Positions 45,030-58,013 of a stretch of DNA of 64,000 bases are shown in pieces. The notes beneath the pieces were generated by a model. That model was not told where the DNA came from, did not search any database, and saw only the letters and a list, made by a program, of their open reading frames with translations. This DNA comes from Icerya purchasi. Lineage: Eukaryota; Arthropoda; Insecta; Hemiptera; Monophlebidae. Numbering within the stretch: position 1 is the first letter of the stretch; every line of letters begins with the position of its first letter. The translations under genes were made by a program, and so were the position numbers. The stretch is taken from assembly GCA_039619475.1 (NCBI GenBank), contig CM077115.1, positions 554,364,826 through 554,428,825 on the forward strand. Reading direction: 5' to 3'.

Positions 45030-46262
45030 CATGAAGGCCGGAAACACGGTAAGAGTGTAGGGGTGCCTAAATCATAGAATATAAGGTTGTTAGGTTGTGG
45101 CAAGCTTTGTAGGCGCATCGAAAAGAATGTCTGTGTAGTGTAAGGAGTTGCTCGAGAATTGCTCTATGAGAATTATATGCCGGTACAGCTTGTAGGTGAT
45201 TTACAGTGATAGGAACATTACAGTGTGTGAACAAATGGGAATCCAGTTATAATACCGGTGGAATAAAAGGGCACGATTGCAAAAGACCCAACAGACATTC
45301 AGATAAAATGTGATTAGCGTCATAATGAAAGTGGGAGGAAAACGAAAGAATGAAAAGAACAAAATGCAATAGTTATGCTATTAAGAAAACAAAAAAGGAG
45401 CTGATTCAATCGAAAGTGCCAAATAGCTAAGAGGTTATGAAGCGTTTTAAAATTGGAACAGTATCTCGAAAACCACGGTCGAGGAGAAAGAGAGACTAGA
45501 GAGAGAGAGAGAGAGAGAGAGATAAAGATAATTGAAAAAATGAAAAGGGGAATGGAACTATTGTGTTTGAAATGTGAGGAAAAAATAGCATTGTCAACTG
45601 AAAACACGTGCCGTTAAATCTGTGTCACTAAAAATGGGCTAATGAATATTAAACTTATACGCCTGAATAACCAGGAATGCAGAGAAGATCGATCTTGATC
45701 GAATGAAAGGTGGAAATAAGAAGTGAAGATAAGGGATAACACGTATATTGTGGAAAACCAAACAGAAGGAAACAAGGAAATAGATACTACATAGAAAATT
45801 GATCCAAAGGGAGAGGAAAGTTTACAAGGTTCGGAATTTAACTCAGAGTAGATTTTTTCGAGCCGTTAGTGAAGAAAATTAAATGAGTACGGAAAAGAAA
45901 GAGCTTTATTGAGAAATTTAATTCTGGGGATGAACAGTTTTAGAACGAATAGATAAAGAGAAAGACATTTAGCAGAGTGAAAGGAATTGGAAAAAGTGAA
46001 CAAAAAAAAACGATATGAAAAAAATCGGCGGTGAAAATTAAAGCAGACGAACAGTGATTAGGGGGGATAAAATTGGGTTTTTATTTGAAGATAATAGCCA
46101 TTTACCGTAGACGTATGAATAAGAGGCGACAAGGAAAGAAGAGGCAATTGCTTGATTATTACTTTTGATTTTAAAACGTGAGAGAAAAGTGTGAAAACAT
46201 CTATGCAATTCCTCTGTAGTAATATTCGCAGCGTCTCCGAATGAAAATGATCGATACTCCAA
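45030..46262 (-). pseudogene. RNase H-type LINE 3' region, copy B
   Basis: On the minus strand, from high to low coordinate: an N-terminal piece with SNNQAIASSFLVASYSYVYG (46262-46038), a TNGSKKSTLS stretch near 45865 that resembles the YTDGS of RNase H, the SWLFR-x-ISL region, then SSHFKHNSSIPLF, an LS-rich tract, PRPWF and FKTLHNLLAIWHFRLNQLL (45607-45320). A knuckle region YDANHILSECLLGLLQS lies at about 45325-45275. It then continues with no clear tail into about 45030. It is the reverse-oriented relative of 31870-32560, diverged by substitutions and small indels, and extends further upstream than that copy. No catalytic set is complete, so it is inactive. Confidence 0.6.
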
Positions 46263-47704
46263 ATTAATTTTAATTTACTGGAACGGAATCAAAGAATGTA
46301 AACTCACATGGCTAGCGACTTCTATATACGTTCAGTGGATAATTGAACGAAAACTAGTGACATGATTCTGTGAAAAGTTTATAGCGTTAATTTAATTAGA
46401 ATAACGTCAATTATCTGACAAATGTCAAAAAAGGGAAAGAAAAAAAAAAAAAAAAATCTGACAAATGCGTATTATTGCATATCTCAAAATTAATTTTAAT
46501 TAAAATTGTAAAGTAAAATTAAAGACGCCACATAAAAAGCCAATCAGCTAATTATCGACAGCAGGAAATTTACGCAATAGTAAAAAAAGGTCGTACAAAG
46601 TTGTGTATTGTTCATCAAAAAAATCGAAGACGACTAGAAGAGTTTGCGGTCGGATTCGTCAGTTTTGATAGCAGCTGCCACCAAGTGCGTTGTATGAAAG
46701 CAAACATAACAAAACAAATTAAAAACGACGGAATTCCAATTATGAAAAGCACTGTCGATCGCTATTACGCTGGCTGAAATCGGACAACTCACTTGAAAAA
46801 ATAGATAAAAAATTCAAGAGCGGACCAAGAAAAAAGTTCACCGGGAAAGCCGTCAAACCGTAAGGATTACAAAATGTGGCGCGGTACCTTTGATGTGGTA
46901 TCAAACCAACTGTCACAGACTACACGCGGTTGATGTGTCGTACGCACATATAAACTTCAGGCCGTACTTGAAGCGTTATCAAGATGGCAGCCTTTTTGTT
47001 TCTTTTTCTTCCTTATCGTGTGATTTCTGTATTTTAATTGTTACCTTTCTTGTTTAGCTTATTATTTGTTTCATCGAAACAGCTTTTCTGAAAGTTAAAA
47101 ATTTACTTAATATCCATTCGGTGTAATTGCACTAAAAAAAAAACAAAACAAAACTTGTTTTTTCTTCTTTTTTTTTTCTTTTTCTTTTTCTTTATCCAAA
47201 AACGATTAAAAGGAAAGGAATCAGTTATATTTTAATCAAAAGAGAACAGATAGCAGAAATAATGTGCGCAGAAAGAAAAGATAGGCAAACCGGAATGCAA
47301 GGTAGAACACGCTCAACAGAAAGAATGAACGCTTAATAAACACGCGATAATCATTTCGGATAAGCGCATTATTATAATGGTGAGGACAATGCGGGGAGGA
47401 AACGAAGGAAAAACACAAAAGGGAAGGAAGATAGTGGAGTTTAAGAACGCCGGCGAATAAATAAAGACTCGTGAAAAACAAAAATTCCATTTATCGGCGC
47501 AAAATTTACGCCGCCGAAAATATAAAGCGGATTTCCTCGTAGTGCCTAAGCTACGTAACATTCAATTAAAACAGTAAAATTAAACATTTTATTTATAAAA
47601 TGAAATTCAATCTAATATACATGGCAGGTAATAAAATAGAAATTAAATCCACAACTGCCCTGACATGCTTGCTGGAACACTTGTTTAATATGTTTGCTCA
47701 TACT
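46263..47704. other. No gene firmly seen
   Basis: AT-rich. A stretch at about 46550-46990 contains a phrase resembling a helix-turn-helix transposase N-terminus (STVDRYYAG, then KSGPRKKFTGKAVK in another frame), but the similarity is too weak to call. A short (TA)n run at 47705-47723 marks the start of the next element. Confidence 0.4.
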
Positions 47705-48900
47705 TATATATATATATATATATGAAAACGACCAATTCGGTTCTAGGTTTGGAATTGGGAGAAGAGAAGCCATACTTACTTTAAGGATAGTGACGGAAAG
47801 GAGACTAAACATGAATAGGGACACTCATATAGCTTTCATCGATCTAGAAAAAGCTTTCGATAAAGTAGATTGGTCTATTTTAATGGCGGTAATGGAAAAA
47901 GTCAATTTAAACTGGCAAACAAATTATAGTACGACTATACAGAGAACAGGAAGCAATAGTCAAAATTGGAGAACACAGGTGCATCGTTAAAATCCGTAAA
48001 GGAGTGAGGCTGGGCTGCGCACTGTCGCCATTTTTGTTTTTCATAGAAGAAGCGATTAAGGACTTGAAGACAAAAACTAAAAGAGTATAAACGAATGGGC
48101 AAGTAATCCACTGCATTCGATTTGCGGACGACATCGCTCTAATAGCTGAGCCAGAAAGAGAAATGCAAACATCCTTATCGAAATTTAATCAAATTCTTAA
48201 ACAACAGCGTATGAATATAAACATTAAAATTATTGTAGTAACCAAAAAGGAAACAGTGCCGCCGTCTGTAAATATTAAAATAGACAATCGAGTAATTGAG
48301 CAAGAGTACAACAGTACAAATACCTTTTGGTTGCATACTAACCAGTGATAGCAGATGTTCGACAGAAATTAGACACAGAATAAATATGGCGAAGGTAGCA
48401 TTTGCCCAGAAAAGGAATCTGCTGACAAATAAGAACCTCAAATTAAAGATAAGAGTAAAATTTGTCCGCACTTACGTGTGGAGTGTATTATTATATGGCT
48501 GAGAAACATGACCGAGCAAGAGGAAATTGGAAGCAATGAAAATGTGGATCTGGAGAAGAATATTGCGCAATAGCTTTATGGAAAAAAAGAGAAACTCGGA
48601 AGTGTTCGAAAAAATAGGAATGAAGAAAACAATTTTGAACTCAGTTAAAATAAGAAGTGGAAAAATGTTTGGTCATCTAATAAGAAATAATTCATTCATA
48701 ACAAATATAATCGAAGGAAAAATTAATGGTAAGAAAGGGGAAAAGGTCGACCAAGGAAGACGATTATTGGACAAATGATGGAAATGGCTGGTTGCAGCAA
48801 GTATTCAGATATAAAGAAGATAGCAATGGAAAGAGAGGAATGGAAGTTAAAATTCGCACCGACAAGGCTAAGCCTTTAGAACAAAGAAAGAAAAAAATAC
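47705..48900 (+). pseudogene. RTE-type LINE, reverse transcriptase and C-terminal region
   Basis: Truncated at its 5' side exactly at a (TA)n run. The frame from about 47724 reads FGIGRREAILTLRIVTERR and AFIDLEKAFDKVDW (motif A, 47835-47880). After shifts come RKGVRLGCALSPFLFFIEEA (motif B, 47995-48055), IRFADDIALIAE (motif C, 48115-48150), then RHRINMAKVAFAQKRNLL (48380-48440). The C-terminus has KMFGHLIRNNSFITNIIEGK (48661-48720) and a basic, repeat-rich end. A compound TA/CA tail at about 48895-48916 follows. Stops and shifts occur at about 47945, 48090 and 48345. It is a different RTE subfamily from the 32889 copy: motif C is FADD, not YADD, and the C-terminal wording differs. Confidence 0.83.
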
Positions 48901-49775
48901 ATACATATATATATATAAAAAAAAACGTGCAATCTTGTTCCATCGCATTATTATCAAGTTTAGCAAATTCTAATATAATTTTACTTTACGTGCGTATCGA
49001 AAAACTTGTATTAATCGAAATAAGGTAAAAAATTAAAAGGCTTGCCTTTTAGTAATAGTAAACGGCTTAATAATAATAAAACCGAATAAATAAATGAATA
49101 AATATATTTTCACGATTCTAATCGTAGCAATATTTGCCGTGAGAAATGGGCATAGGCCGGGGACATACTGAAAGATACAAAATAGCTGATGTCATGACCG
49201 TCTGCTAGAAAATGAAATCAAGGAAAGCCAAACAGGAGACGGACAAATGATATTGTTAAAATAATAGCAGGAAAGCAGTGACTTTGGAATACATGGGATA
49301 GAGAAAAAAGGAAAGTATTAAGGCTCTTACATCAACACAGTGGTATGTAAAATACGGGCAAAGAAGAAGAAGGAAGAAAATGTTCAAAAAAAAAAAAAAA
49401 AGAATGTACCTTTTTAGTAATGATGGAATGAAATAGTATTCCAGTTTTTTTTTGTTTTTTTTTTTTCTAAAAATATTCGATACAGATTAGCATGTAATGG
49501 CAAACAAACTCAACACCGAACTATCATGTTGCATCCAACCGCCACCAAAAATATCGACAATATTATGTATACAATAAAGTTTTCCTTTGCAATAGGATAA
49601 TTTATATTTAAATAATGTTCGGCGATCTTTAATTTCAAACATAAGTGCATGCAATGAAAAATTACGACCGCTGCAGTTAAATTTTAAATTATTTAGTACG
49701 GTACCATAGTGACATTTTTTAAGTGACAGTTTCGATGACAACTCAGGATACAAATACATAAAATGTCGCAAATAC
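48901..49775. other. No gene firmly seen; possible RTE 3' remnant
   Basis: Around 49130-49380 the plus strand has a polar stretch ending in a GAAGAAGAAGGAAGAAAA run, which could be a decayed RTE 3' end. A minus-strand open frame at 49487-49879 (130 codons) runs through the donor of the candidate exon described next and may be intronic chance sequence. Confidence 0.4.
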
Positions 49776-49955
49776 CTTGCTCCTCTCATCATTAGACAAA
49801 CGAAACACCATCTTATTTCCGGGGTATGCTTCTTCCCTATCATTTTTCGGATTTTCATACATACTTCCGATACAAGCAAACAGAAAATTTAAGCATTTAT
49901 CCGAAAACTGGCGTAGAAATTTGCTATTATCGAATGAAAATGATCTCATACGTTC
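49776..49955 (-). CDS. Candidate host exon, 180 nt, 60 codons
   Basis: On the minus strand it is bounded by an acceptor TGTCACTCTAG| at 49956 and a donor AAG|GTATTT at 49775, and is open in phase 0 at both ends. It encodes 60 residues including FDNSKFLRQFSDKCLNFL, then SMYENPKNDREEAYPGNKMV. The content is ordinary and globular-looking, not low-complexity. No family is recognised. A start-codon-bearing segment lies immediately upstream (49963-50074); joining the two would need a 68-base intron with a weak donor, or a one-base frameshift. Confidence 0.38.
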
Positions 49956-49962
49956 CTAGAGT

Positions 49963-50074
49963 GACAGTGTAGAGTTTTTGTTTCTAATTTTTCAGAGTTT
50001 TCAATTTCGCTCTCATCAGCAACGTTGATAATTCGGTGTATCAACAACAAAGCTTCTCCGTTGGTGTCCGACAT
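49963..50074 (-). CDS. Candidate N-terminal coding segment adjoining the exon at 49776-49955
   Basis: ATG at 50074 is preceded directly by an in-frame TAA. It reads MSDTNGEALLLIHRIIN, then VADESEIENSEKLETKTLHC, up to the splice-acceptor-like region. The residue content suggests a real protein start. If the 68 bases from GTTGCT to TCTAG form a minimal intron, the phase is kept (phase 0 on both sides), giving ...HRIIN joined to ERMRSFSF. The alternative is a continuous exon with a one-base lesion. The product is unknown. Confidence 0.3.
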
Positions 50075-51329
50075 TTATCTCGCTATTTTATAATCCGATA
50101 ATAAGGTCTTTTATCAATTCGATATCAAGTTTATTAGTGTTTTTATAAACCTTCGATGTACCAGAAAACTGTTTACGTTTCATTTTCTGGAACTAAAAAA
50201 GTATAAATAATACTAAATGATTTAAAAAGTACGATGGACTGCCAAGTATAAAGATAATTTAAAATTTAATAATTATAATAATAAATGTTCGTAATAGATT
50301 AACAGAATGCCGACTAAAAGCTCGGGAAAAATCTCGATTACACCTGCATAAAGCATAAATCAGTGTCAGCAGAAACGCCCGAATAGTCGACAAAAAGTTG
50401 TCAAACTTAAACCGTGTCTAAATTACCAGAGATAGAAGGCCTTTTCAATCGGCTTTTGAAACTTTCTACGCTTATTTCAATTTTCCCAAATAGCATTTAC
50501 TGAAAAAAATTAACAGAAAATTTCTACTATGCCGTTTCTCGAAATAGCCGAACTTTCTCATTAACACGATAGCGAACTTTATAATTCGCCGCAAGCCGTT
50601 CTCGAATTAAAACGTTCACTCGCCCTCCTATTCACTGTACTATTCGGCGCTTCTTAGTGTATTATCGAATACAGTTGAAAGAATACGTAGAGCTTAAGTG
50701 GAACGCATAAAGAAACCTGCAAATGAATGTGATGGAAACGTTTTCTGATTTTATGGTTTTCCATTATTTTTATTAACTAATTAACAAACAGGATGTATAT
50801 AATTAACCAGAAACCTTCCTGCCGTCGAAAATAGAATTAAATATTTCCTTTAATTTCTTCAATGTCATCCGCCATTTACGGAACTAATTTACAATAATTT
50901 TATATAGGAAACTACAGTAAATTTTATCAGGAAAAAACCATTGTAAGACCGACACATTCCGCAGACTGAGCTTCGTAATTGTGGTATAAAACTTTTCATC
51001 ATGTGGAGCATAGTTGTAACTAGAGCTACCTTCTCTAGTAAGTAGTCATTCGATCGTTTGATATGGTGCTAGTCCCGCTGATGAAGAAACGAAATAACAA
51101 CCCCGAAAGTTTTGTACGTCTCCACGTTATGCAGTCTGGTAGAGTAATTTTCTATTCAGCGAGCTTAGCGTTGATTAGAACAGCTAAACCGGAACTCGCG
51201 ACTGATAGGGAAATGTAGGAATGTTCACTTTCCGACCTACCAATAAATACCGTTAAGCATTCTACTGCATTCTACTGCATTTACAACTGGCAGACTACCC
51301 CAGTAATTCGTTCGCGACAATATGCCCCT
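50075..51329. other. No gene seen
   Basis: AT-rich. It may contain the promoter of the minus-strand candidate gene starting at 50074. Nothing else is supported. Confidence 0.5.
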
Positions 51330-52247
51330 CCCCCCGGTCGGATTGACATAAACGTCAATCTAAAGCGAATAAGCGAGAATCCGGCTCCTTAAAACCGGGT
51401 CTTTTCGACTAACAATAAGGAAGTAAACCTTAACAGAAAATCCTGCAGCAGGCAACGAGAAACCACTGTAGTATCAGGATATTATCATGACTGAAAAAAC
51501 ACGAGAAATGGTCCTCAGTCCCGGGCAGACTTTCAGTGGTGGCAGAGGGTGCGAAGAATACTCCGGGGCTTGTGCCAAATGAATAGGAATTTGGAACTTA
51601 GAAGTTTATGTGAACCAGGAAAATTTCAAATCCTATAATTGAAGAAACAGACTAAAAGTGGATTTTACGGGCGTAAGTGATATAAAGTGGACATAGGTAC
51701 ATCAGACTTAAGTAATTATTCAATGTATTATTCGTGTAGCAATGAAATATCATACTGCAATGGAGTCGGCATCGTTGCTAATTCAGAAGTAAAAAATCCA
51801 CTTGTCGGATTTTATCCATTATCCGAGAGAGTCATAGTGCTCCGCTTGAACATCAAAAAAACCTATTGGAAGATCTGCACTGTAAAAGGTCAATATCAAT
51901 AAAACGTTTAGAGGCATTTGAAATGTGGACCATCAGAGGAATGTTGAAGACATCATGGGTACAGAAGCTGAGTAATTCAACGGTTCTCGAAATGACTGTT
52001 GTTGTTGAGAGATAGCTAGAAGTGAAAGTTATCTTGGACACATTTTACGAGAGGGAAAAATAGAAGGAGTGGAATCGGTCGCAAACCTATGTCGCGGTAC
52101 CAAAACATTTGTAACTGGACACGGGGGTGTCAAATTTTGGGAAGCTGTGTCGAGCGTCTGAAACGTGTTCTCTCCGCCTTGTCGTATGAAATTCACGTTA
52201 TGATAATGGCCAACGCTCCAGGAGTGCGGAACCAGAAGAAGAAATAA
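51330..52247 (+). pseudogene. RTE-type LINE with a large internal deletion
   Basis: The 5' part has CCTGCAGCAGGCAACGAGAA then ACCACTG, matching the leader of the element at 32889 (TTCAGCAGGCAACGGGAAAC). It then reads IGIWNLRSLCEPGKFQI (about 51585-51640), equivalent to the endonuclease opening WNIRGLLQPGKLKI, and NGVGIVANSEVKN...ERVIVLRLNIKK (about 51758-51860). At about 51885 the sequence jumps straight to the C-terminal region KSISIKRLEAFEMW, like the fragment at 29400, and ends with a short GAA run at about 52237-52247. Most of the endonuclease and the whole RT core, roughly 2 kb, are missing. The copy keeps both ends, so it resembles a non-autonomous derivative. No target duplication was found. 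Confidence 0.78.
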
Positions 52248-53772
52248 AACTTTTCTGAAAACTTAATACGTAATTAAAACCGGTGTCCAAAATTTTTTTG
52301 CAAAAAACAAATTCAAAATTAGAACATTAAAATTTAAAAAAAAACTCGGCCAAAAAGGTACAGTGAAACAGAAACAGAATTTTAAAAAATTAGCATCAAT
52401 GATCGTTTTCTTTTTGATTAACGCCTGGATCAACTAGATTCACTTGTTTCGTGTCTCGATTACTGCTCTTCCTATAACGTTGTGATTATCATTCATTTTA
52501 TCGTTGTTTTTTTAAATGATAGACGAGATGGGTGTGCATAGCTGAATCAAATGATTCGATGTCTCTTGTTACATATGTATCAAAAATAAAGTTAGCTCCA
52601 TATTATTGACAAGGCACAGCGCGGACTGTGCGATTGAGCTTCTTATTATGAACTATAAGGTGCACATTGTACAGCCTAGTAAATATAAAATATAAAATTT
52701 TGGAAAACGTAGTGATAGAGAAAATAGGCGTTTTTGTGAAATCCTGTTGTACGTCGGGGACGAATAGGCCGCTACGCGGTTTGGCCGGGAGAGAAAGGGC
52801 CACAAACGAATGTAACTGGTCATCGAGGAAACAAAAAGAAAAATAATCACGGTAAAAAGACACGATGATTTTGGGACCGCGGTCAAAGAGTCAGTAGCTG
52901 TTTTACCTTTGTCGTCCAGCCAAATGGCCGTAAGAAATGAGTAACGTTAGTTACATTACGGTTATGGTATTAACTAATTAATTCGGTCACGAAAAGATTG
53001 AAGTTAACGTAAAGTGCCGAGTGAACTTCAGAATAAAATCGCCTAATTAAAGAATTCTACCACTTATCGATCGCAGCCTCGGCCAGCCGAAAACCAATAT
53101 TTTATTTAAGAGAAGTCTGCTTATTCTTGTATATATTTGTTAATTCATTGTGTCATTTCAGAAGCCAGTCGGTTAGGAAAGATTGGCGTAGGCAAGTGTA
53201 TAACATAAAAATTAGAAGAAAAACTATGTATATACACATTTTCAAATCAAAAAGTAATAATAATAATAATAATAACAATAATTCGATAATTTTATTTTAT
53301 TTTTAATAACACTATAATAATATAAAACATAATAATGATCCAAACCATTTTCATAAATTCCTTAATTCAATTGGTATTGCAGTATACCATATAGAAATTG
53401 GAAACAATAAAATTAATTGCTTAGATTTAACAATGATTATTAATAATAATAATAAAATTTTATGCATTTTTACCGTAAACATTAACGGACATAGTAATTA
53501 ATGCAAGATACAAACATCCTAACTATATAAACAAAAAGTTGCATTTTATGCATTTATTAAATGACCAATAATATTTTATACCTCTCCAACATAAAGACAG
53601 AATTATTGAATTCAATACTATCGAAACAATTGGCATTAATAACAACTAATGCGCGCAATCAATTAACAAATTAAATTATAAATTTCATAAAAATGAAACC
53701 TATAAAAATATAATTTTTCAACTAATTACGATGAAAATAAATTTTAGCATGCTACAATATTTACAAATCCCC
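52248..53772. other. No gene seen
   Basis: AT-rich. A GC-richer patch at about 52600-52900 yields two overlapping minus-strand frames with no recognised motif. Short (TAA)n runs lie at about 53256-53275. Confidence 0.5.
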
Positions 53773-54040
53773 ACATATGTTTACAATATTTACAAATCCA
53801 CATATGTTTACAATATTTACAAATCCACATATGTTTACAATATTTACAAATCCACATATGTTTACAATATTTACAAATCCACATATGTTTACAATATTTA
53901 CAAATCAACATATGTTTACAATATTTACAAATCAACATATGTTTACAATATTTACAAATCAACATATGTTTACAATATTTACAAATCAACATATGTTTAC
54001 AATATTTACAAATCAACATATGTTTACAATATTTACAAAT
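53773..54040. repeat. 27-bp tandem repeat array, 10 copies, two variant blocks
   Basis: The unit starts ACATATGTTTACAATATT and is exactly 27 bases; ACATATG recurs from 53773 to 54016 at this spacing. At the junction between units, the first four read AATCCACAT and the next five read AATCAACAT, so a single C-to-A variant splits the array into two homogeneous blocks. Because 27 is a multiple of three and the unit lacks stops in some frames, the array creates artificial open frames on both strands (TYVYNIYKS, MFTIFTNPH and MLICKYCKH repeats). Each unit holds a CATATG palindrome. Confidence 0.97.
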
Positions 54041-54042
54041 TA

Positions 54043-55977
54043 TTTAAAAATTATTTTAACATCTCATTTAGAACTAATATAAATACAAATAAATATATAA
54101 TAAATAGTAATATTTACACAAATCAGCCATATACAAAATAACTTTTTCAATATGTAATGTCAAACACGATGAACTTTTAATATACAGTACGAAGAGCATA
54201 TTGTCGCTATAAAACATGGTGTTATCATACATAAATCAACAACCGCAGAACATTATTAATATATAACCACAAATTAACGCATAATATTTAACAACATTTA
54301 ACTATTCTCTAAAATTTATTAATAGTGCAAAATTAATCATCAATCACACTGAATTATATTTTATAAACAAAAACATAACGACATTATAATTAATAATAAC
54401 GTACAATCTAATAATCCTTTATTAAAAATTAAATTATAATTTTTTATATTATCAAATTTACACAAAATTATCTTATTTATTTAATTCGCATTTCCTTATC
54501 GACTAATATATACATCAAACTAAGTTATTATTTACATTTAAATTTTTAATTGATACGCCATGATCATGAAGTTAGTTACTAGAAAACATGTCGATGTTTT
54601 TAATATTTTAGCCTCAATTAAAAATATAATTTCTGTATTGGTACATTATGTTTTTTGTATATTAAAGTGAATAATGGACGTTATATAATTACTGATCTTA
54701 AAAACAATTAACAAATGCCGATTAGTTTCGGATAACTGGAACTATGGACCAATAAACTGATCATAGATAATCATCAACATTTATTAAACAAAATTGTTCT
54801 TTTTTATAACTTCTATCATAATAATCAATTTATTATCAAAATCGTGTACATTTTTCCTAGAATTTAGCAAAATCAGCGAAAGTATTGTCATTTAAAAAAT
54901 ACCCTATAAACCACGATTACCAGCTAACTTATTAATAAAACTAATCGTAATAGTGATAATAATAATAATAATTAATAATAATAACTAATAATAATGACTA
55001 ATAATAATGACTAATAATAATAATAATAATGTAGTGCCATTTTGAACGTGTAATTTGAAAAACTGATAATAATAAAAATATTTTACTTCGGCTATCTAAA
55101 AATAAACCGTTTGCAATATTCATTATCGAAAAACGGAAACGTTCTTCTCTAATTATCGCGAACGTCGCTGTAACCTTGAGATAACCATTAAGCAGGGGCG
55201 AAAAAACCAACGTTTACATTTTAACCGTGCCTTAATACCATATTGAGTTTAAAACTGAACACTCGAAAACATTGCATTCTTTACTTTATAGAAACGAATA
55301 AAAAAAAATTCCTCCATTACCAAAATTCTTTACTATACAGCCGACCCGCTACGAATTTATTCTATTCCGATAACAAAAAAACACAGCGAGTCTTTAATTT
55401 TTCATTTTTTAAAATCTAAAACGCCTCTAACGGTCAATTAAAGAAGGCAACAAATATCCTCAGCTAAAAGTAGCGCATAAATATTTTTATTAGTAATTAT
55501 TATTATCATTATTATTAGTGGTATCCTAATAAATCTGTAGATAATAAAATTAAAATGCGTTAAATTTTTAAAGATTTTAACGAAATTTTTAAAATAAAGA
55601 AAAAATATTGTTTTACTGGTTTGCAAACATATTTCTCGCCTATATTCCCCACATATTGTTTTCGACCGATTATAGTTTTCATAATGTGCTAAGAGTTTAA
55701 TGTCAGTGCATTTTTCTTGAAACTCGCTTCTACTTGACCAGATTTTTATCTGCTACCCGATTCATTTTCAAGTTAAATATACGGCTTGAGTTTGAAAACG
55801 AGGCGATCATCGAACACGTAATTTCCAGTTTAGTATTTAACGATTTAACATAGGGTACCTGGCTTACAAAGTGATTATATTAATAATTGTATTTTGAGGC
55901 ACTTTCGTTTCAAATTTAAAAAAATAAATTTAAATTTACTGCTTACACAATTTAAAGGATGTTTCAAAATTATTCTC

Positions 55978-56048
<71 letters not shown>

Positions 56049-58013
56049 TTATTAAGTTTGACAGTCCTAGGACTGGTTTAACTCCATGGTAAGCCTTTTC
56101 CAACCCCTCCGATTCTCCGCAGTTCTTTTCATTTTCCAGTAATGGCATATATATATACCACACACACACACACACAGAGGTATATTTTGTATAGAACTTA
56201 ACCATCTTCTAATAAGACATAACTTACTGATTTTCCAGCCATAAAGTAATCAATATGTTTTCATTTTAATAGATTTAGCAGTTCCAAGTTAATTTTTGTT
56301 TCCTCCTTTTTTCGACACATTTAGCAATCATATTTTCGGAGCTTCGCACGTTATCAATACTGGTCGTAAGCGATTTTGGCTTCATGTAAACCTCAACCGC
56401 AGGTAATGGAATACCCAATAATAATTTGGCTCCGATTTATTTTAATTGTTCGCCGTTCATCTCAACAAAAAACAGGTTAATTGAATTTTAAACCACCGCT
56501 TAAACCACATACGCGTACAAAACAAAAGCGGATGTTGCAGTTGTACCCCTTTTTTTCAGCTACCGGCTTTTGTCGAACGCTGATAATTATTATTTGTGGA
56601 GAAAAATACATTTATTCGGTCTTCCATTTGTAAAATTTTCAACACTCTCCATCGCTTCAAAAATCTCTTTACAAATCTCTCATGACAACCATTTGTTAAG
56701 AACATAGACCAAACGCGAATCCTAATCAGCGTATCGCGCACTATGAAAAACAATCTACGCTGCAAGAGTCGAATAACAATGATGGATTCGAACTGATAAA
56801 TGGTTGACTCGGTAATTTAATCGGAATCTTGGAATTGAAGAGCGAGATTCAAAAAAATATTTGAACCGACTGAATACATTTGCTATTCACTGTTGACTCT
56901 CAACACACAGATAAGTGTTACACACACTCAGGACTTACTACTATCGTTTAACTCTTTCGTATTTTATTGATTATATTTAGTTGGCCATATTATTGATCTC
57001 TATTGTTAGCAGCGTAAATAACGACTTAATTTCTGTTACGAATGTTAACGATCTGCTGAAAAATGGAAAGGATGTTGCAGTGAAAGATAAAAATATTCTT
57101 CGAGAGTCCATATGTTACACTTCGGAAGGAGCGAAAAGGAAAAAAGAAGAAAATTCGATATCTAAAAAGCCGGCAAATAAATTGTAACGTAACACAGAGG
57201 CTGGTCTAATCGACTGAAATAAAAAAAAGGCGAAACGCGATTGGAAAAAAATATGCAAAATAGATCGATAAAAATTTAAGATGAAAATTAAAAACCAGTA
57301 AGAAAAGTTGTCATAGTGAAAATAGCGAAATGACGATTTAAAAAAAAAGAAAAAAAAACATGCAATAGGAATATTCAAATAATTCGAGAGTTCCTACAGT
57401 CATCGAATAAAATTTGTATAGCTGATAGTCTACGGGGAAATAACTTGGGAGATATTTACGTCTTCCACACCGCCAGACATTCAACTCAAAACGCACTAAA
57501 AACCGAAAGATGGGAATAAAATAAACACAATAAACCGCCATAATCGAAAATGATTTCTCGCCGTACAATCTACAGAGCAGTCGTCTTAGTAAGCCTTTGA
57601 AATGATCACGCACGATTAATCTCGAAACATCCCTACAATCTATTTCAGAAAACAAAATCGGACTGCGCTGGAATACTCAAAGTACACGACGTGCAATAGA
57701 AAAAAGGTACAAGATATACCGTGTCACACATGCGAACATGTTAATCTCATCGAATATTTCATATGTCGTATATAGAGATTTAATTTATTATAAACTCTAA
57801 GCATCTGGCTTAGTTTCAGCAAGAGACCCGTTCGAAACAAAGAAATTACGTCATATTGTCGATAAACATACTTTCAAAGGGAACCCCAGCCAGAGGAGAA
57901 AATGACTATCGAAATAAAGCTAAATGAGCTCTCCGACAATACATTATTGGTAAAGACGACAATAATAACGATATTTTTGTACTTACCGAGTAAACTTTGA
58001 AAAATAATAAAAC
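54043..58013. other. Very AT-rich DNA, no gene seen
   Basis: Contains trinucleotide-rich stretches at about 54955-55030 (TAA/TGA-type) and a (TA)n tract at 55987-56045. A repeat-like stretch lies at 56060-56175 and ends in an (AC)n run. Minus-strand frames at 57115-57655 lack motifs. Confidence 0.5.
55987..56045. repeat. (TA)n microsatellite
   Basis: About 25 TA units with one TG near the end. Confidence 0.95.

Noticed and set aside
46550..46990. Tc1/mariner-like or other helix-turn-helix transposase relic
   Set aside because: A few suggestive phrases in different frames, no catalytic motif and no terminal repeats.
49487..49879. 130-codon minus-strand gene
   Set aside because: It overlaps a candidate exon in another frame, runs through its donor site and shows no motif; treated as probable intron sequence.
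53731..54141. Open frames of 91-136 codons on both strands
   Set aside because: They are generated by the 27-bp tandem array, whose period is a multiple of three.
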